Origin: Bradyrhizobium sp. U87765 SZCCT0048
GTDB taxonomy: Bacteria > Pseudomonadota > Alphaproteobacteria > Rhizobiales > Xanthobacteraceae
Length of the DNA: 64,000 nucleotides
Assembly: GCF_018131225.1 (NCBI RefSeq)
Contig: NZ_JAFCMM010000001.1
Span: 2,294,001 to 2,358,000 of the forward strand
Reading direction: 5' to 3'
Position numbers and translations under genes: made by a program. Numbering within the stretch: the stretch's first letter is position 1; every line of letters starts with the position of its first letter. The notes below the pieces were generated by a model. That model made no database searches. It was not told the origin of the DNA and worked only from the letters and a program-made list of their open reading frames with translations. Positions 25,861 through 35,395 of this stretch are shown here, piece by piece.

Positions 25861-27144
25861 TCACACCGCCTCGATCAGCATGGCGCCGCCGAGGCCGCCG
25901 CCGATGCATTCCGTGGCGACCCCGCGTTTGGTGCCGAGCCGCTTCATGGCGTTGACGAGATGGAGCACGATGCGGTTGCCCGACGTTCCGACCGGATGGC
26001 CGAGGCTGATGGCGCCGCCATCGACATTGAGCCGCTCGCGATCGATCGCGCCGGCGGCGCCATCGAGGCCGAGCACCTCGCGGCAAAACTTGTCATCCTG
26101 CCAGGCGGCGAGGCAGCCCAGCACCTGGGTGGCGAAGGCTTCGTTCAATTCCCAGGTCTCCACATCCTGCAGGGTGAGATTGTTGCGCCTAAGCAGCGCG
26201 GTGGCCGACAGCACCGGCCCGAGCCCCATGATCGACGGATCGAGCCCGGCCCAGGCGCTGTCGACGATCACCGCCTTCGGCGTCAGCCCATACTTGCGCA
26301 CCGCATCCTCGGAGGCGAGGATGGTCCAGCACGCACCGTCGGTGATCTGCGACGAGTTGCCGGGGGTCACCTGCCCCCAGGGCCGCTCGAACGCCGGCTT
26401 GAGGGTGGCGAGCTTGTCGGCGCTGGAGTCGGGACGCACACCGTCGTCGTGGTCGTAGAACCGGCCCTGGCGATCGAACATGGTCTCGACCTCGCCCTTC
26501 AGCCAGCCCTGCTCCTGGGCGCGCGCAAGACGTTTGTGGCTCTCCACCGCATAGGCATCGGCGTCGGCGCGGGTGATGCCGAACAAATGGCCGACCACCT
26601 CGGCGGTCTGACCCATGTTGAGGTCGGTCACGGGATCGGTGAGGCCGCGTTCGAGACCGATGATCGGCTTGAAGGTGGCGGGGCGCGCCTTCGCTGCCGC
26701 AGCGAGCTTGGCGAGCGCGCCCTTGGCTGTTGCCAGCCCGGCAAACCAGCGCACGCCGGCCTGCGACCACACCAGCGGCGCATGGCTGAGCGCCTCGGCG
26801 CCGCCCGCGAGGATGAGATCGCCCTTGCCTTGCTGGATATAACGATAGGCGGTATCGATCGACTGCATGCCCGAGCCACAGTTGATCTGCACCGTGAAGG
26901 CGACCATCTTTTCACCCATGCCGAGCCGCAGCGCGGCGACGCGGGCGGGGTTCATCTCGTCGGCGATGACGTTGACGCAGCCGAGGATGACCTGGTCGAA
27001 AGCATCGGGCGCGAATAGCTGGCGGGCCAGCAGCGGCCGGCCACACTGCACCGCAAGATCGACCGGGGTGAACGGCCCCGGCCCGCTGCGGGCTTTCAGG
27101 AATGGGGTCCGGCTTCCGTCGACGATATAGACTGGGCGTGTCAT
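25861..27144 (-). CDS. fadI: Acetyl-CoA acyltransferase (thiolase, FadI/FadA-like)
   Basis: A 427-residue thiolase catalysing the last step of beta-oxidation. The nucleophilic cysteine is Cys89 in QINCGSGMQS; the C-terminal motifs GGAISLGHPVGTSG and CIGGGLGGAMLIE supply the catalytic His and second Cys. The length of about 430 residues resembles FadI (436) more than FadA (387). Its start shares one base with the fadE stop (TGATG), and the fadJ start lies just past its own stop, so the whole operon is translationally coupled. Confidence 0.93.
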   Translation of the reverse strand: MTRPVYIVDGSRTPFLKARSGPGPFTPVDLAVQCGRPLLARQLFAPDAFDQVILGCVNVIADEMNPARVAALRLGMGEKMVAFTVQINCGSGMQSIDTAYRYIQQGKGDLILAGGAEALSHAPLVWSQAGVRWFAGLATAKGALAKLAAAAKARPATFKPIIGLERGLTDPVTDLNMGQTAEVVGHLFGITRADADAYAVESHKRLARAQEQGWLKGEVETMFDRQGRFYDHDDGVRPDSSADKLATLKPAFERPWGQVTPGNSSQITDGACWTILASEDAVRKYGLTPKAVIVDSAWAGLDPSIMGLGPVLSATALLRRNNLTLQDVETWELNEAFATQVLGCLAAWQDDKFCREVLGLDGAAGAIDRERLNVDGGAISLGHPVGTSGNRIVLHLVNAMKRLGTKRGVATECIGGGLGGAMLIEAV

Positions 27145-29411
27145 CAGCTGGCGGCTCGCGCGTTGAAGTCCGTGGTACGGTGATCGTGCAGCCTGACACT
27201 CATCGGTGACAAGACCTCCGGCGCAAAATCGTCGACCTCGACGACCTTGGCAACCGCCTCGTGAGCGGCGGCGAGCCGGTCGGCCTCGGTCTGGCTGATG
27301 ATGCCGTTGCGCAGCGCCTCGCGGGGATCGCGGATGCGCGCCGAGCGCATCTTCTTGACGATGTCCTCGTTGGCGGTGACCAGGGCGAACGCCTTCTCCA
27401 GCCGCGCAAGGCCGCGATCGTCCTCGATGTGGGAGATGTTCGGCGTCAGCCTCTCTCGCGCAGCCGAAGGTTCGAGGATGAGCTGGGCGAGACGATGCAC
27501 CACACCGTCAGTCGGACCCACCGCGCGCGCGCCGAAAGGCTGCACGATCAGCTTGAGCGCGAAGGCGACAAAGCGATTGGGCAGGTTGGCGAGGATCTCG
27601 GCGAAACGGGTCTCGATGGTCTTCAGCCCGGTCGCCATGCACCATTCCAGCGCGGCGAAATCTGCTTCCTGGCGGCCTTCGTCCTCCCAGCGCTTGAGCG
27701 CGGCGGACAGCAGGTACAGCTCCGACAGGATGTCGCCGAACCGCGCCGACAGCATTTCCCTGCGCTTGAGCGCGCCGCCGAGGGTCAGCAGCGCCATGTC
27801 CGCGCACAGCGCGAACGCCGCCGCGTGGCGCGACAGCTGGCGATAGAACGGCGTCGCCGGCCCCGCATCGGGCGCCGGCGCAAACGCGCCGCCGGTCCAG
27901 CTGCGTCCCAGCGCGCGGAAGGTGTTGGCGAAGGCATGCCCGACATGGCCCCAGAAGGCCTTGTCGAAGGCGTCGAGGCCGCGCGCCGCATTGTCGTCGG
28001 CGAGCGCGGTCATCTCGGCGAGCAGGTACGGATGGGCGCGGATCGCGCCCTGCCCGAACACGATGAGGTTGCGGGTGAGGATATTGGCGCCTTCGACGGT
28101 GATGCCGACCGGCACGGCGCGATAGAGGTTGCCCATGTAGTTCTGCGGTCCGTCGATCACCGCCTTGCCGCCGTGAATGTCCATGGCGTCGTCGATGGCG
28201 ATGCGCATGCGCTCGGTGGCGTGCAGCTTCATGATGCCCGAGATCACCGCCGGGTGATGCCCTTCGTTGAGCGCCGCACAGGTCAGGCGGCGCGCACCAT
28301 CGAGCTGATAGGCGATGCCGGCGATGCGGGCGAGGGGCTCTTCAATGCCCTCGAACTTGCCAATCGGCACATTGAACTGCTCGCGGATGCGGGCGTAGGC
28401 GCCACTGGTGCGGGCAGAATAGGCGGCAGCCGCCGCCGACAACGATGGCAGCGAGATGCCGCGTCCGGCGGCGAGCGCGGTCATCAGCATCTTCCAGCCT
28501 TCGCCGATGCGCTCGCGGCCGCCGATGACATAGTCGAGCGGCACGAACACGTCGCGGCCCCAGTTCGGACCGTTCTGGAACACCTGCATCGACGGCAGGT
28601 GACGATGACCGATCTCGACGCCGGGCAGGTCGGTCGGGATCAGGGCGACGGTGATGCCGAGCTCCTCGGTCGGTCCCAGCAGGTGATCAGGATCGTAGGC
28701 CTTGAAAGCAAGGCCAAGCAGCGTCGCCACCGGGCCCAGCGTGATGTAGCGCTTGTGCCAGTTGAGCCGCAGGCCGAGCACCTCGCGACCTTCGAACACG
28801 CCCTTGCAGACGACGCCGCGATCGATCATCGACGCCGCGTCGGAGCCGGCCTCGGGACTGGTGAGGCCGAAGCAGGGAATGTCACGGCCGTCGGCGAGAC
28901 GCGGCAGCCAGCGCTCGCGCTGCTCGGCGGTACCGAAGCGCATCAGGAGTTCGCCAGGCCCGAGCGAGTTCGGCACCATCACCGTCACCGCAGCGGCGCA
29001 CGAGCGAGTCGAGATCTTGCGTACCACCTCGGAGTGGGCATAGGGCGAGAAGCCGAGACCCCCGTACTCCTTCGGGATGATCATGCCGAAGAACTTGTGG
29101 CGCTTGACGAAATCCCACACCTGCGGCGGCAGGTCGCGCAGGTCCCAGGTGATGGTCCAGTCGTCGAGCATGGCGCAGAGTTCGTCGACCGGGCCGTTGA
29201 GGAAAGCCTCCTCCTCGGCGGTGAGCCTGGCCTGAGGGTAGGCCAGCAGCTTCGACCAGTCGGGTGAGCCCGTAAACAGATCAGCATCCCACCAGACGTC
29301 GCCGGCCTCGAGCGCCTCACGCTCGGTGTCCGACATCTCCGGCATCACCTTGCGGGCCCAGGAGAAGATCGGCCTGGTGAGCCAGTCGCGGCGGAAGCTG
29401 GACGACGTCAT
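27144..29411 (-). CDS. fadE: Acyl-CoA dehydrogenase FadE
   Basis: A 755-residue FAD-dependent acyl-CoA dehydrogenase of the long FadE class, which carries an extra C-terminal domain of about 250 residues. Recognisable are FFGMIIPKEYGGLGFSPYAHSEVV, the FAD/substrate motif CFGLTSPEAGSDAASM, and GGKAVIDGPQNYMGNLYRAVPVGITVEGANILTRNLI. It catalyses the first oxidation of beta-oxidation and passes electrons to the electron-transfer flavoprotein. It is the first gene of the operon; the ATG at 29411 follows an AGAGGA site. The 187-base upstream gap should hold the promoter. Confidence 0.93.
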   Translation of the reverse strand: MTSSSFRRDWLTRPIFSWARKVMPEMSDTEREALEAGDVWWDADLFTGSPDWSKLLAYPQARLTAEEEAFLNGPVDELCAMLDDWTITWDLRDLPPQVWDFVKRHKFFGMIIPKEYGGLGFSPYAHSEVVRKISTRSCAAAVTVMVPNSLGPGELLMRFGTAEQRERWLPRLADGRDIPCFGLTSPEAGSDAASMIDRGVVCKGVFEGREVLGLRLNWHKRYITLGPVATLLGLAFKAYDPDHLLGPTEELGITVALIPTDLPGVEIGHRHLPSMQVFQNGPNWGRDVFVPLDYVIGGRERIGEGWKMLMTALAAGRGISLPSLSAAAAAYSARTSGAYARIREQFNVPIGKFEGIEEPLARIAGIAYQLDGARRLTCAALNEGHHPAVISGIMKLHATERMRIAIDDAMDIHGGKAVIDGPQNYMGNLYRAVPVGITVEGANILTRNLIVFGQGAIRAHPYLLAEMTALADDNAARGLDAFDKAFWGHVGHAFANTFRALGRSWTGGAFAPAPDAGPATPFYRQLSRHAAAFALCADMALLTLGGALKRREMLSARFGDILSELYLLSAALKRWEDEGRQEADFAALEWCMATGLKTIETRFAEILANLPNRFVAFALKLIVQPFGARAVGPTDGVVHRLAQLILEPSAARERLTPNISHIEDDRGLARLEKAFALVTANEDIVKKMRSARIRDPREALRNGIISQTEADRLAAAHEAVAKVVEVDDFAPEVLSPMSVRLHDHRTTDFNARAAS

Positions 29412-29598
29412 GGAGATGTCCTCTGGATGAAGTTGCAGGACGAGAGACAGGGCTGGTGCAGGCCTGCGCCGACTGCCGCTCGACTCGAACGGAAAATATC
29501 GGTGCCGTCCTTACAACTCGCGGTGATAATTGAACAAAATGACATGAACCTGCCCGTCCGTCGTTAACGATCGAACGCCGGGGCCGGTTCCACCCTGA

Positions 29599-30222
29599 TC
29601 AGTCCGGCCGCAGCATCTCGAACATGATGTCCGGGCGGATTTCGGCGTAATCCCCCATCCGCCCGGCGCGCAGGATCGGGTGCGCCTCGGCGGTCTGGTA
29701 CACGCCGTCCCGGATCAGCGTGCGGTCGATATAGACCGCCACCACCTCCCCAAGGGTCAGCCAGGTCGGGACCTTGTTACCTTCCTTGTCCTGCAGTTGG
29801 ATGACCTGCAGCACCTTGCATTCCATCGCAGCACGGCTTTCGCCGACGCGGGGCACGTTGACGAACCGGCCGGGGACCGGGGTCAAGCCGGCGAGTGCAA
29901 ATTCGTCGACGTCGCGCGGCACATGGGCGGACGTCGCGTTCATCTGGGTCGCGAGCTCCTTCGTCGCCAGATTCCACACGAACTCGCCGGTGTCGGTGAC
30001 GTTGCGCACCGAATCCTTGGCGCCGGTGCTGGAGAAACCGATGATCGGCGGCTTGTAGTTGAAGGCGTTGAAGAAGCTGTAGGGCGCGAGATTGACGTGG
30101 CCGTCCTTGTCGCGTGACGAAATCCAGCCGATCGGCCGCGGACCGATGATGGCGTTGAACGGATCGTGCCGCAGACCGTGGCCGCGCGCCGGCTCGTAGA
30201 CGTGAAATTCCCGCTCGCTCAT
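29599..30222 (-). CDS. Flavin reductase-like domain protein (FMN-binding split barrel)
   Basis: A 207-residue protein of the flavin-reductase-like, DIM6/NTAB-type family: NAIIGPRPIGWISSRDKDGHVNLAPYSFFNAFNYKPPIIGFSS is the FMN-binding start, followed by DTGEFVWNLATKELATQMNATSA. It has no signal peptide and presumably binds FMN. The ATG at 30222 gives the expected short N-terminus. It lies downstream of the TetR gene on the same strand with a 95-base gap, and may be in the regulon of that repressor. Substrate unknown. Confidence 0.85.
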   Translation of the reverse strand: MSEREFHVYEPARGHGLRHDPFNAIIGPRPIGWISSRDKDGHVNLAPYSFFNAFNYKPPIIGFSSTGAKDSVRNVTDTGEFVWNLATKELATQMNATSAHVPRDVDEFALAGLTPVPGRFVNVPRVGESRAAMECKVLQVIQLQDKEGNKVPTWLTLGEVVAVYIDRTLIRDGVYQTAEAHPILRAGRMGDYAEIRPDIMFEMLRPD

Positions 30223-30317
30223 CGCTGTCCTGTCCCGCTCAAAGCCGTGCCGTAACCGGTTCGTGCCCCGATTGCACGAACTTTGCGGTCAGCACATGGC
30301 GGCGGACGGGCAGCCTA

Positions 30318-30923
30318 TCAGGCGGAGTGTCGCGGCGTCAGGGCCGCGATCACGAAATCGATCATCTGCTCGAGCGAGGGGCCCGGCTTGTCGGCGCACT
30401 GGGCGATCATCTGTGGGTGGAAGAAGCGGCTCATGGCGGTCGCGGTCGACATGGCGGCCAGCGCCAGGTCGGGTGCATCGAACACGCCGGCCCTGGCGCC
30501 ATCGTCGATGACCTTGCCGATGATCCCGGTCAACCGCTCGAAGTGCGCGTTGCAGACCTGCCAGTTCTCCTCCATGGCCATGGCGACCATCTGATGGATT
30601 TTCTCGTCGCCGGTGTAGCGCTCGGCATTGAGATGGTGGATCGAGGCGAGCAGCCGCCGGAGCCGGGCGACAGGTTCGAGGTCCTCGAACGCGATCGCGG
30701 TGGCGGCGGTCTCGACCTCCCCCATCAGCCGGCGGGCAACCGCCTCATGGATGCTGCGCTTGGAATCAAAGAAGCGATAGACGTTCGCCGGGCTCATGCG
30801 CAGAACCTTGGCGATGTCGGCGACCGTGGTCTTCTGGTAGCCGATCTCGCGAAACAGCCGTTCCGCGGCAATGAGAATGCGCGCGGGAGTATCGGCTTCA
30901 CTGCTGTCGGCGACCATGACCAT
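30318..30923 (-). CDS. TetR/AcrR family regulator, probable efflux repressor
   Basis: A 201-residue TetR protein: ARILIAAERLFREIGYQKTTVADIAKVLRMSPANVYRFFDSKRSIHEAVARRL gives the full DNA-binding domain at residues 13-65, with a helical ligand domain following. ATG codons at 30923 and 30917 are both possible. It lies 91 bases downstream of the RND pump gene on the same strand, behind a perfect hairpin at 30950-30970. Tandem palindromes upstream of the RND operon are candidate binding sites, which would make this the local efflux repressor. Confidence 0.88.
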   Translation of the reverse strand: MVMVADSSEADTPARILIAAERLFREIGYQKTTVADIAKVLRMSPANVYRFFDSKRSIHEAVARRLMGEVETAATAIAFEDLEPVARLRRLLASIHHLNAERYTGDEKIHQMVAMAMEENWQVCNAHFERLTGIIGKVIDDGARAGVFDAPDLALAAMSTATAMSRFFHPQMIAQCADKPGPSLEQMIDFVIAALTPRHSA

Positions 30924-30949
30924 CGGTGTGTTTCGCGCTCCTTGAGATC

Positions 30950-30970
30950 GCCGCCCCGACCCGGGGCGGC
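30950..30970 (-). terminator. Stem-loop between the RND pump gene and the TetR gene
   Basis: A perfect nine-base stem, GCCGCCCCG (30950-30958) and CGGGGCGGC (30962-30970), with a three-base loop. No T run follows, so it may attenuate rather than end the RND transcript before the regulator gene. Confidence 0.45.
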
Positions 30971-31014
30971 TCGGTGATTCAGCCTAGCGGCTGTCCGTTA
31001 ACATGGGGCACTTA

Positions 31015-34000
31015 TCATTCTGCCGCAACAGGATAGACCGGCGGCGCATGGGCGTCCCCCGCCAGCGGCGGAGCCTCCGCGGCCGGCTGCACCGGGCCGC
31101 TCTGCTCCAGGCTCTTGCGGAACCAGAGCGCGTACAGCCCCGGCAGGAACAACAGCGTCAGGAAGGTGGCGACGAACAGGCCCCCCATGATGGTGATCGC
31201 CATCGGCCCCCAGAACGCGGAGCGGGACAGCGGGACCATCGCCAGGATGGCGGCAAGCGCCGTCAGCACCACCGGCCGGGCGCGCCGGACGGTTGCTTCC
31301 ACGATGGCCTCCCTGCGGGTCATGCCATGAGCCACGTCGCTCTCGATCTGATCGACCAGAATCACCGTGTTTCGCATGATCATACCCGCAAGCGCGATCA
31401 GGCCCAGCAGCGCCACGAAGCCGAACGGCTGGTTCGCCACCAGCAGGCCGAGCGCCGCGCCGACGATGCCAAGCGGCGCCGTCAGGAACACCAGCGCGAG
31501 GCGCGAGAAGCTCTGCAGCTGGATCATCAGCAGCGTCAGCATCACGATCACCATCAGGGGGAAGAGCACGAAGATCGACGCGTTGCCCTTGGCCGATTCC
31601 TCGATCGCGCCGCCCATCTCGATGCGGTAGGCCGACGGCAGACTGGCGCGGATCTTGGCGAGCTTCGGCCAGATCGCGTTGGTGACGTCCGGCGCCTGCA
31701 CGCCGTCGACGATGTCGGAGCGCACGGTAATCGCCATGTCGCGGTTGCGCCGCCACAGGATCGGCTCCTCGTGGGCGTACTCGATCTTCGCGATCTGCGA
31801 CAGCGGCACCGCGACGCCGTTGCGCGAGGTGATCGACAGGTCGGCGATGTGGCCGAGGTCGAGCCGCTCCGATTTCACCGCCCGCGCCACGACGCCAACC
31901 TTCTCGACGCCGTCGCGCACGGTCGTAACCGGCGCCCCCGACAGCAGCATCTGCGTCGCCTGCGAGATGTCCTGAGGCGTCAGGCCGAGCGCCCGCGCGC
32001 GATCCTGATCGACCACGAGCTTGAGGTAGGGCGTCTTCTCGTTCCAGTCGAGATGCGGGTCGACGACCTTGTCGTTGCTGCGCATCACGTCACGCACCTG
32101 ATAGGCGACGTCACGCACCACGCCGGCGTCGGGGCCTACGACCCGGAACTGAACGGGAAAGCCGACCGGCGGACCGAAGTTGAAGCGGTCGACACGCACC
32201 CGCGCTTCCGACAGCGCGCCCTCGGCGACCGCCTTCTCCAGCCGCGCCTTGATGCGCTCACGCGCTTTCACGTCCTTCGACACGACGACGATCTCGGCGA
32301 AGGACTCGTTGGGCAATTGGGGATTGAGGCCGAGCCAGAACCGCGGCGAGCCCTGCCCGATATAGGCGGTGTAGGTCGCGATATCGGAATCGCCCTTGAG
32401 CAGGCCCTCGGCCTTCTCGACCGTCTTCTCGGTGACGCCGAATGCCGTACCCTCGGGCAGACGCAGCTGGAAGAACAGCTCCGGCCGCTCGGACAGCGGG
32501 AAGAACTGCTGCTGCACGGCGCCGAAGCCGACGATGGACAGCACGAAGATGCCGATGGTCGACAGCACCACCGTGCCGCGCCAGCGCACGCACCATTCGA
32601 TGACGCGGCGCAGGCCGCGGTACATCCGCGTTTCATAGATGGCATGGGGATCGGCGTGATGCGCCCCGCCCTTCGCCGCCTTGGCGAAATCGGGCAGCAG
32701 CCTGACGCCGATATAGGGCGTGAAGATCACCGCGACGAACCACGACGCGACCAGCGCGATGGCGACGATCCAAAAGATGCCGCCGGCATACTCGCCGACC
32801 GACGAATTGGCGAAGCCGATCGGCAGGAAGCCCGCCGCAGTCACCAGCGTGCCGGTCAGCATCGGGAATGCGGTCGACTCCCAGGCAAACGACGCCGCTT
32901 TGACGCGGTCCCAGCCCTGCTCCATCTTCACCACCATCATCTCGACCGCGATGATGGCGTCGTCGACGAGGAGGCCGAGCGCGATGATCAGCGCACCGAG
33001 CGTGATGCGGTGCAGGTCCAGCCCCATCGCATTCATGATGACGAACACGATCGACAGCACCAGCGGCACCGACAGCGCGACCACGATGCCGGTGCGCCAG
33101 CCGAGCGCCAGGAAGCTGACGAACAGCACGATGGCCAGCGCCTCGATGAACGAATGCACGAATTCGCTGACGGCGTGGTCGACGACTTCAGGCTGGTCGG
33201 CGATCTGCTCGATGTCGACGCCCTGGGGCACCGCCGCCATGAACTCCGCGGTCGCCGCCTTGACGTCCTCGCCGAGCTGAAGGATGTTGGCGCCCTTCGC
33301 CATCACCACGCCGATACCGAGGGCCGGCTTGCCCTTCTGACGAACCTTGTAGTCCGACGGATCCTCATAGCCGCGGGTCACGGTGGCGATGTCGCCGAGC
33401 CGGAAGACCCGGCCGTTGCTCTCCACCGGGGTCTCGGCCACCGCCTTGGCGCCGTCGAGCGCGCCGGTCACACGCAGCGGCACGCGCTGCGACGACGTTT
33501 CGACCACGCCGCCCGGGCTGACCGCGTTCTGCCGCGCCAGCGAATCGAAGATCGCCTGCGGCGTGAGGCCGAGGGTCGCGAGCTTGGCATGGGAGAACTC
33601 GACGTAGATCTTCTGATCCTGCACGCCGTAGAGATTGACCTTGGTGACGTTCGGCACCTTGAGCAGGCGCTGGCGCATGCCCTCGGCGATGGTCTTGAGC
33701 TGCGCATAGCTCGCGCCGTCGCCGGTCATCATGTAGAGGATCGAATCGACGTCACCATACTCGTCGTTGACGTTCGGCCCGATCAGGCCGGCCGGCAGGT
33801 CGCCCTGGATGTCGACCAGCTTCTTGCGCAACTGATAGAACAGCTGCGGCACTTCTTTCGCCGGCGTATTGTCCTTGAACGCCACCTGCATCGCCGTGAA
33901 CGACGGCTTGGTGTAGGTCGTCACCTTGTCGAAGTACGGCAGCTCCTGCAGCTTCTTCTCGATGGTGTCGGCGACCTGGGCCTGCATCTCCTGCGCGGTC

Positions 34001-34170
34001 GCGCCGGGCCAGATCGCGGTGACCACCGCGAGCTTGATGGTGAAGGACGGATCCTCGGCGCGCCCCAGCCGCTCGTAGGAAAAGAACCCCGCGAAGCCGA
34101 GCGCCACGATGAAGAACAGGATCAGGGCCGGATGGGCGACAGCCCAGGAGGACAGATTGAAACGCCGCAT
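31015..34170 (-). CDS. RND efflux pump inner-membrane permease
   Basis: A 1051-residue resistance-nodulation-division transporter with 12 membrane segments and two large periplasmic loops. The proton-relay pair Asp403-Asp404 lies in LGLLVDDAIIAVEMM (segment 4). The N-terminus MRRFNLSSWAVAHPALILFFIVALG and loop GPNVNDEYGDVDSILYMMTG resemble the AcrB-related subfamily found with lipoprotein adaptors. It starts 14 bases after the adaptor gene. An outer-membrane channel gene is not nearby, so a TolC-like protein from elsewhere is needed. Substrate unknown; solvents, drugs or aromatic compounds are typical. Confidence 0.93.
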   Translation of the reverse strand: MRRFNLSSWAVAHPALILFFIVALGFAGFFSYERLGRAEDPSFTIKLAVVTAIWPGATAQEMQAQVADTIEKKLQELPYFDKVTTYTKPSFTAMQVAFKDNTPAKEVPQLFYQLRKKLVDIQGDLPAGLIGPNVNDEYGDVDSILYMMTGDGASYAQLKTIAEGMRQRLLKVPNVTKVNLYGVQDQKIYVEFSHAKLATLGLTPQAIFDSLARQNAVSPGGVVETSSQRVPLRVTGALDGAKAVAETPVESNGRVFRLGDIATVTRGYEDPSDYKVRQKGKPALGIGVVMAKGANILQLGEDVKAATAEFMAAVPQGVDIEQIADQPEVVDHAVSEFVHSFIEALAIVLFVSFLALGWRTGIVVALSVPLVLSIVFVIMNAMGLDLHRITLGALIIALGLLVDDAIIAVEMMVVKMEQGWDRVKAASFAWESTAFPMLTGTLVTAAGFLPIGFANSSVGEYAGGIFWIVAIALVASWFVAVIFTPYIGVRLLPDFAKAAKGGAHHADPHAIYETRMYRGLRRVIEWCVRWRGTVVLSTIGIFVLSIVGFGAVQQQFFPLSERPELFFQLRLPEGTAFGVTEKTVEKAEGLLKGDSDIATYTAYIGQGSPRFWLGLNPQLPNESFAEIVVVSKDVKARERIKARLEKAVAEGALSEARVRVDRFNFGPPVGFPVQFRVVGPDAGVVRDVAYQVRDVMRSNDKVVDPHLDWNEKTPYLKLVVDQDRARALGLTPQDISQATQMLLSGAPVTTVRDGVEKVGVVARAVKSERLDLGHIADLSITSRNGVAVPLSQIAKIEYAHEEPILWRRNRDMAITVRSDIVDGVQAPDVTNAIWPKLAKIRASLPSAYRIEMGGAIEESAKGNASIFVLFPLMVIVMLTLLMIQLQSFSRLALVFLTAPLGIVGAALGLLVANQPFGFVALLGLIALAGMIMRNTVILVDQIESDVAHGMTRREAIVEATVRRARPVVLTALAAILAMVPLSRSAFWGPMAITIMGGLFVATFLTLLFLPGLYALWFRKSLEQSGPVQPAAEAPPLAGDAHAPPVYPVAAE

Positions 34171-34184
34171 GGTCCCCTCCCCGC

Positions 34185-35294
34185 TCAGAACGACAGCGAC
34201 GCCACGACCCGGACCTTCTGCGCCGGATCGAGCTTCTGGACACCCATGGCAACCACCCGCGCCCCATCGGGGACACCGCCGGTGATCACGACATCATTGG
34301 TCTCATAGGCCTTTACCGTCACCGGCTGCAGTGTCACCGCGCCGGTGGCACGGTCGACGACGTAAAGCGCCGGGCCACCGCCCTGGTTGAACAATGCGGA
34401 GAGCGGCACGCGCGCGACCCGTTCGCGGTCGGCGTCCGACAGCGTCAGCGTCGCGGTCATGCCGAGTTCGACGCGATCACCGGCGTCCGGCAGCGAGAAT
34501 TTGGCGAGATAGGTGCGCGTCGCCGCGTCGGCCATCGGTGCCAGTTCGCGGAGCTTCGCGACATATTGCTTGCCGGGCTCGGACCACAGCGACACATGGG
34601 CGACACCATCACGGGCGCGCGCCACCAGCGTCTCGGGAATGGCGACGACGGCCTCCTTCTCGGCGGAGCGGGCGACGCGGATGGCCGCCTGTCCGGATGC
34701 GACCACCTGACCCGGCTCGATCAGGGTGGCGGTGACGACGCCGCGGGCGTCGGCCGTGAGCGTCGTGTACGACAGCGCATTACGGGTCAGCTCGACCGAC
34801 CGCTCGGCCCGAACCAGACGCGCACGGGCCTCGTCGGCCGCCGCCTTGGACTGGTCGAGCTGTGCATCCGTGGACCAGCCCTTCACCCGCAGCTCCTTGG
34901 CGCGGTTCTCCGCCGCGATCGCCTGGCCCACCACCCCGGTGGCGGCGCGGTACTCGGCATCGGCCTGCTCGGCCTGCAGGCGCAGGTCGACTTCGTCCAG
35001 CACCGCAAGCGACTGCCCCGGCTCGACCTGCTGGCCGACCTCGACAAGGCGCTTGGCGACCTTGCCGGCGACACGGAAGCCGAGATCGCTTTCGATCCGC
35101 GGACGGATGGTGCCGACGAAGCTGCGCTCGGGCACCTCGGCCTCATAGCGCACCCCTGCGACCAGCACCGGCCGTCCGGCCGCAGCCTGCTCGGCCGGCT
35201 TGTCGTTGCAGCCGGCCAGCGCCAGCACCGCAGCGGTCAACGAAATTGCAGTTAACATCCTGAAAGGACGTGAAGAAATAGCTTCGCCGATCAT
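34185..35294 (-). CDS. RND efflux periplasmic adaptor (membrane fusion lipoprotein)
   Basis: A 369-residue adaptor with a lipoprotein signal LALAGC (lipidated Cys29). The beta-barrel/lipoyl/hairpin layout is visible: RIESDLGFRVAGKVAKRLVEVGQQVEPGQSLAVLDEVDLRLQAEQ, then an Ala/Glu-rich helical hairpin (residues 95-160) and the second lipoyl half ARGVVTATLIEPGQVVASGQ. It links the RND pump to an outer-membrane channel. The ATG at 35294 is used; an ATG twelve codons later would shorten the signal. It is the first gene of the efflux operon, directly downstream of tandem palindromes. Confidence 0.92.
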   Translation of the reverse strand: MIGEAISSRPFRMLTAISLTAAVLALAGCNDKPAEQAAAGRPVLVAGVRYEAEVPERSFVGTIRPRIESDLGFRVAGKVAKRLVEVGQQVEPGQSLAVLDEVDLRLQAEQADAEYRAATGVVGQAIAAENRAKELRVKGWSTDAQLDQSKAAADEARARLVRAERSVELTRNALSYTTLTADARGVVTATLIEPGQVVASGQAAIRVARSAEKEAVVAIPETLVARARDGVAHVSLWSEPGKQYVAKLRELAPMADAATRTYLAKFSLPDAGDRVELGMTATLTLSDADRERVARVPLSALFNQGGGPALYVVDRATGAVTLQPVTVKAYETNDVVITGGVPDGARVVAMGVQKLDPAQKVRVVASLSF

Positions 35295-35335
35295 CTGTCG
35301 CTCCCGAGACTGGCCGTCTCGGAGGTTAGATGACT

Positions 35336-35361
35336 ACTGACGAATGTCAATATTCGTCAGT
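35336..35361. promoter_or_regulatory. Palindromic operator ACTGACGAAT-N6-ATTCGTCAGT
   Basis: Two perfect 10-base arms (35336-35345 and 35352-35361) are separated by GTCAAT, 42 bases upstream of the RND adaptor start. Size and symmetry suit a TetR dimer pair. The TetR encoded at 30318-30923 is the natural candidate. Confidence 0.7.
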
Positions 35362-35377
35362 GAATAATCATTATTCA
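35361..35377. promoter_or_regulatory. Second palindrome TGAATAA-TCA-TTATTCA
   Basis: Seven-base perfect arms abut the larger palindrome at base 35361. The AT-rich sequence may include the -10/-35 region of the efflux promoter, so a repressor bound here would block initiation. Confidence 0.5.
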
Positions 35378-35395
35378 TTATGCTTCAGTCGCAGA

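Noticed and set aside
24458..29267. Two plus-strand open frames of more than 660 codons opposite fadJ/thiolase and fadE
   Set aside because: Antisense shadows of clear beta-oxidation genes; low-complexity composition and no ribosome-binding sites.
31003..34308. A 1101-codon open frame on the plus strand opposite the RND pump
   Set aside because: It mirrors the minus-strand pump gene; composition is extremely Arg/His/Asp-rich with no family motif, as expected for the antisense frame of GC-rich coding DNA.
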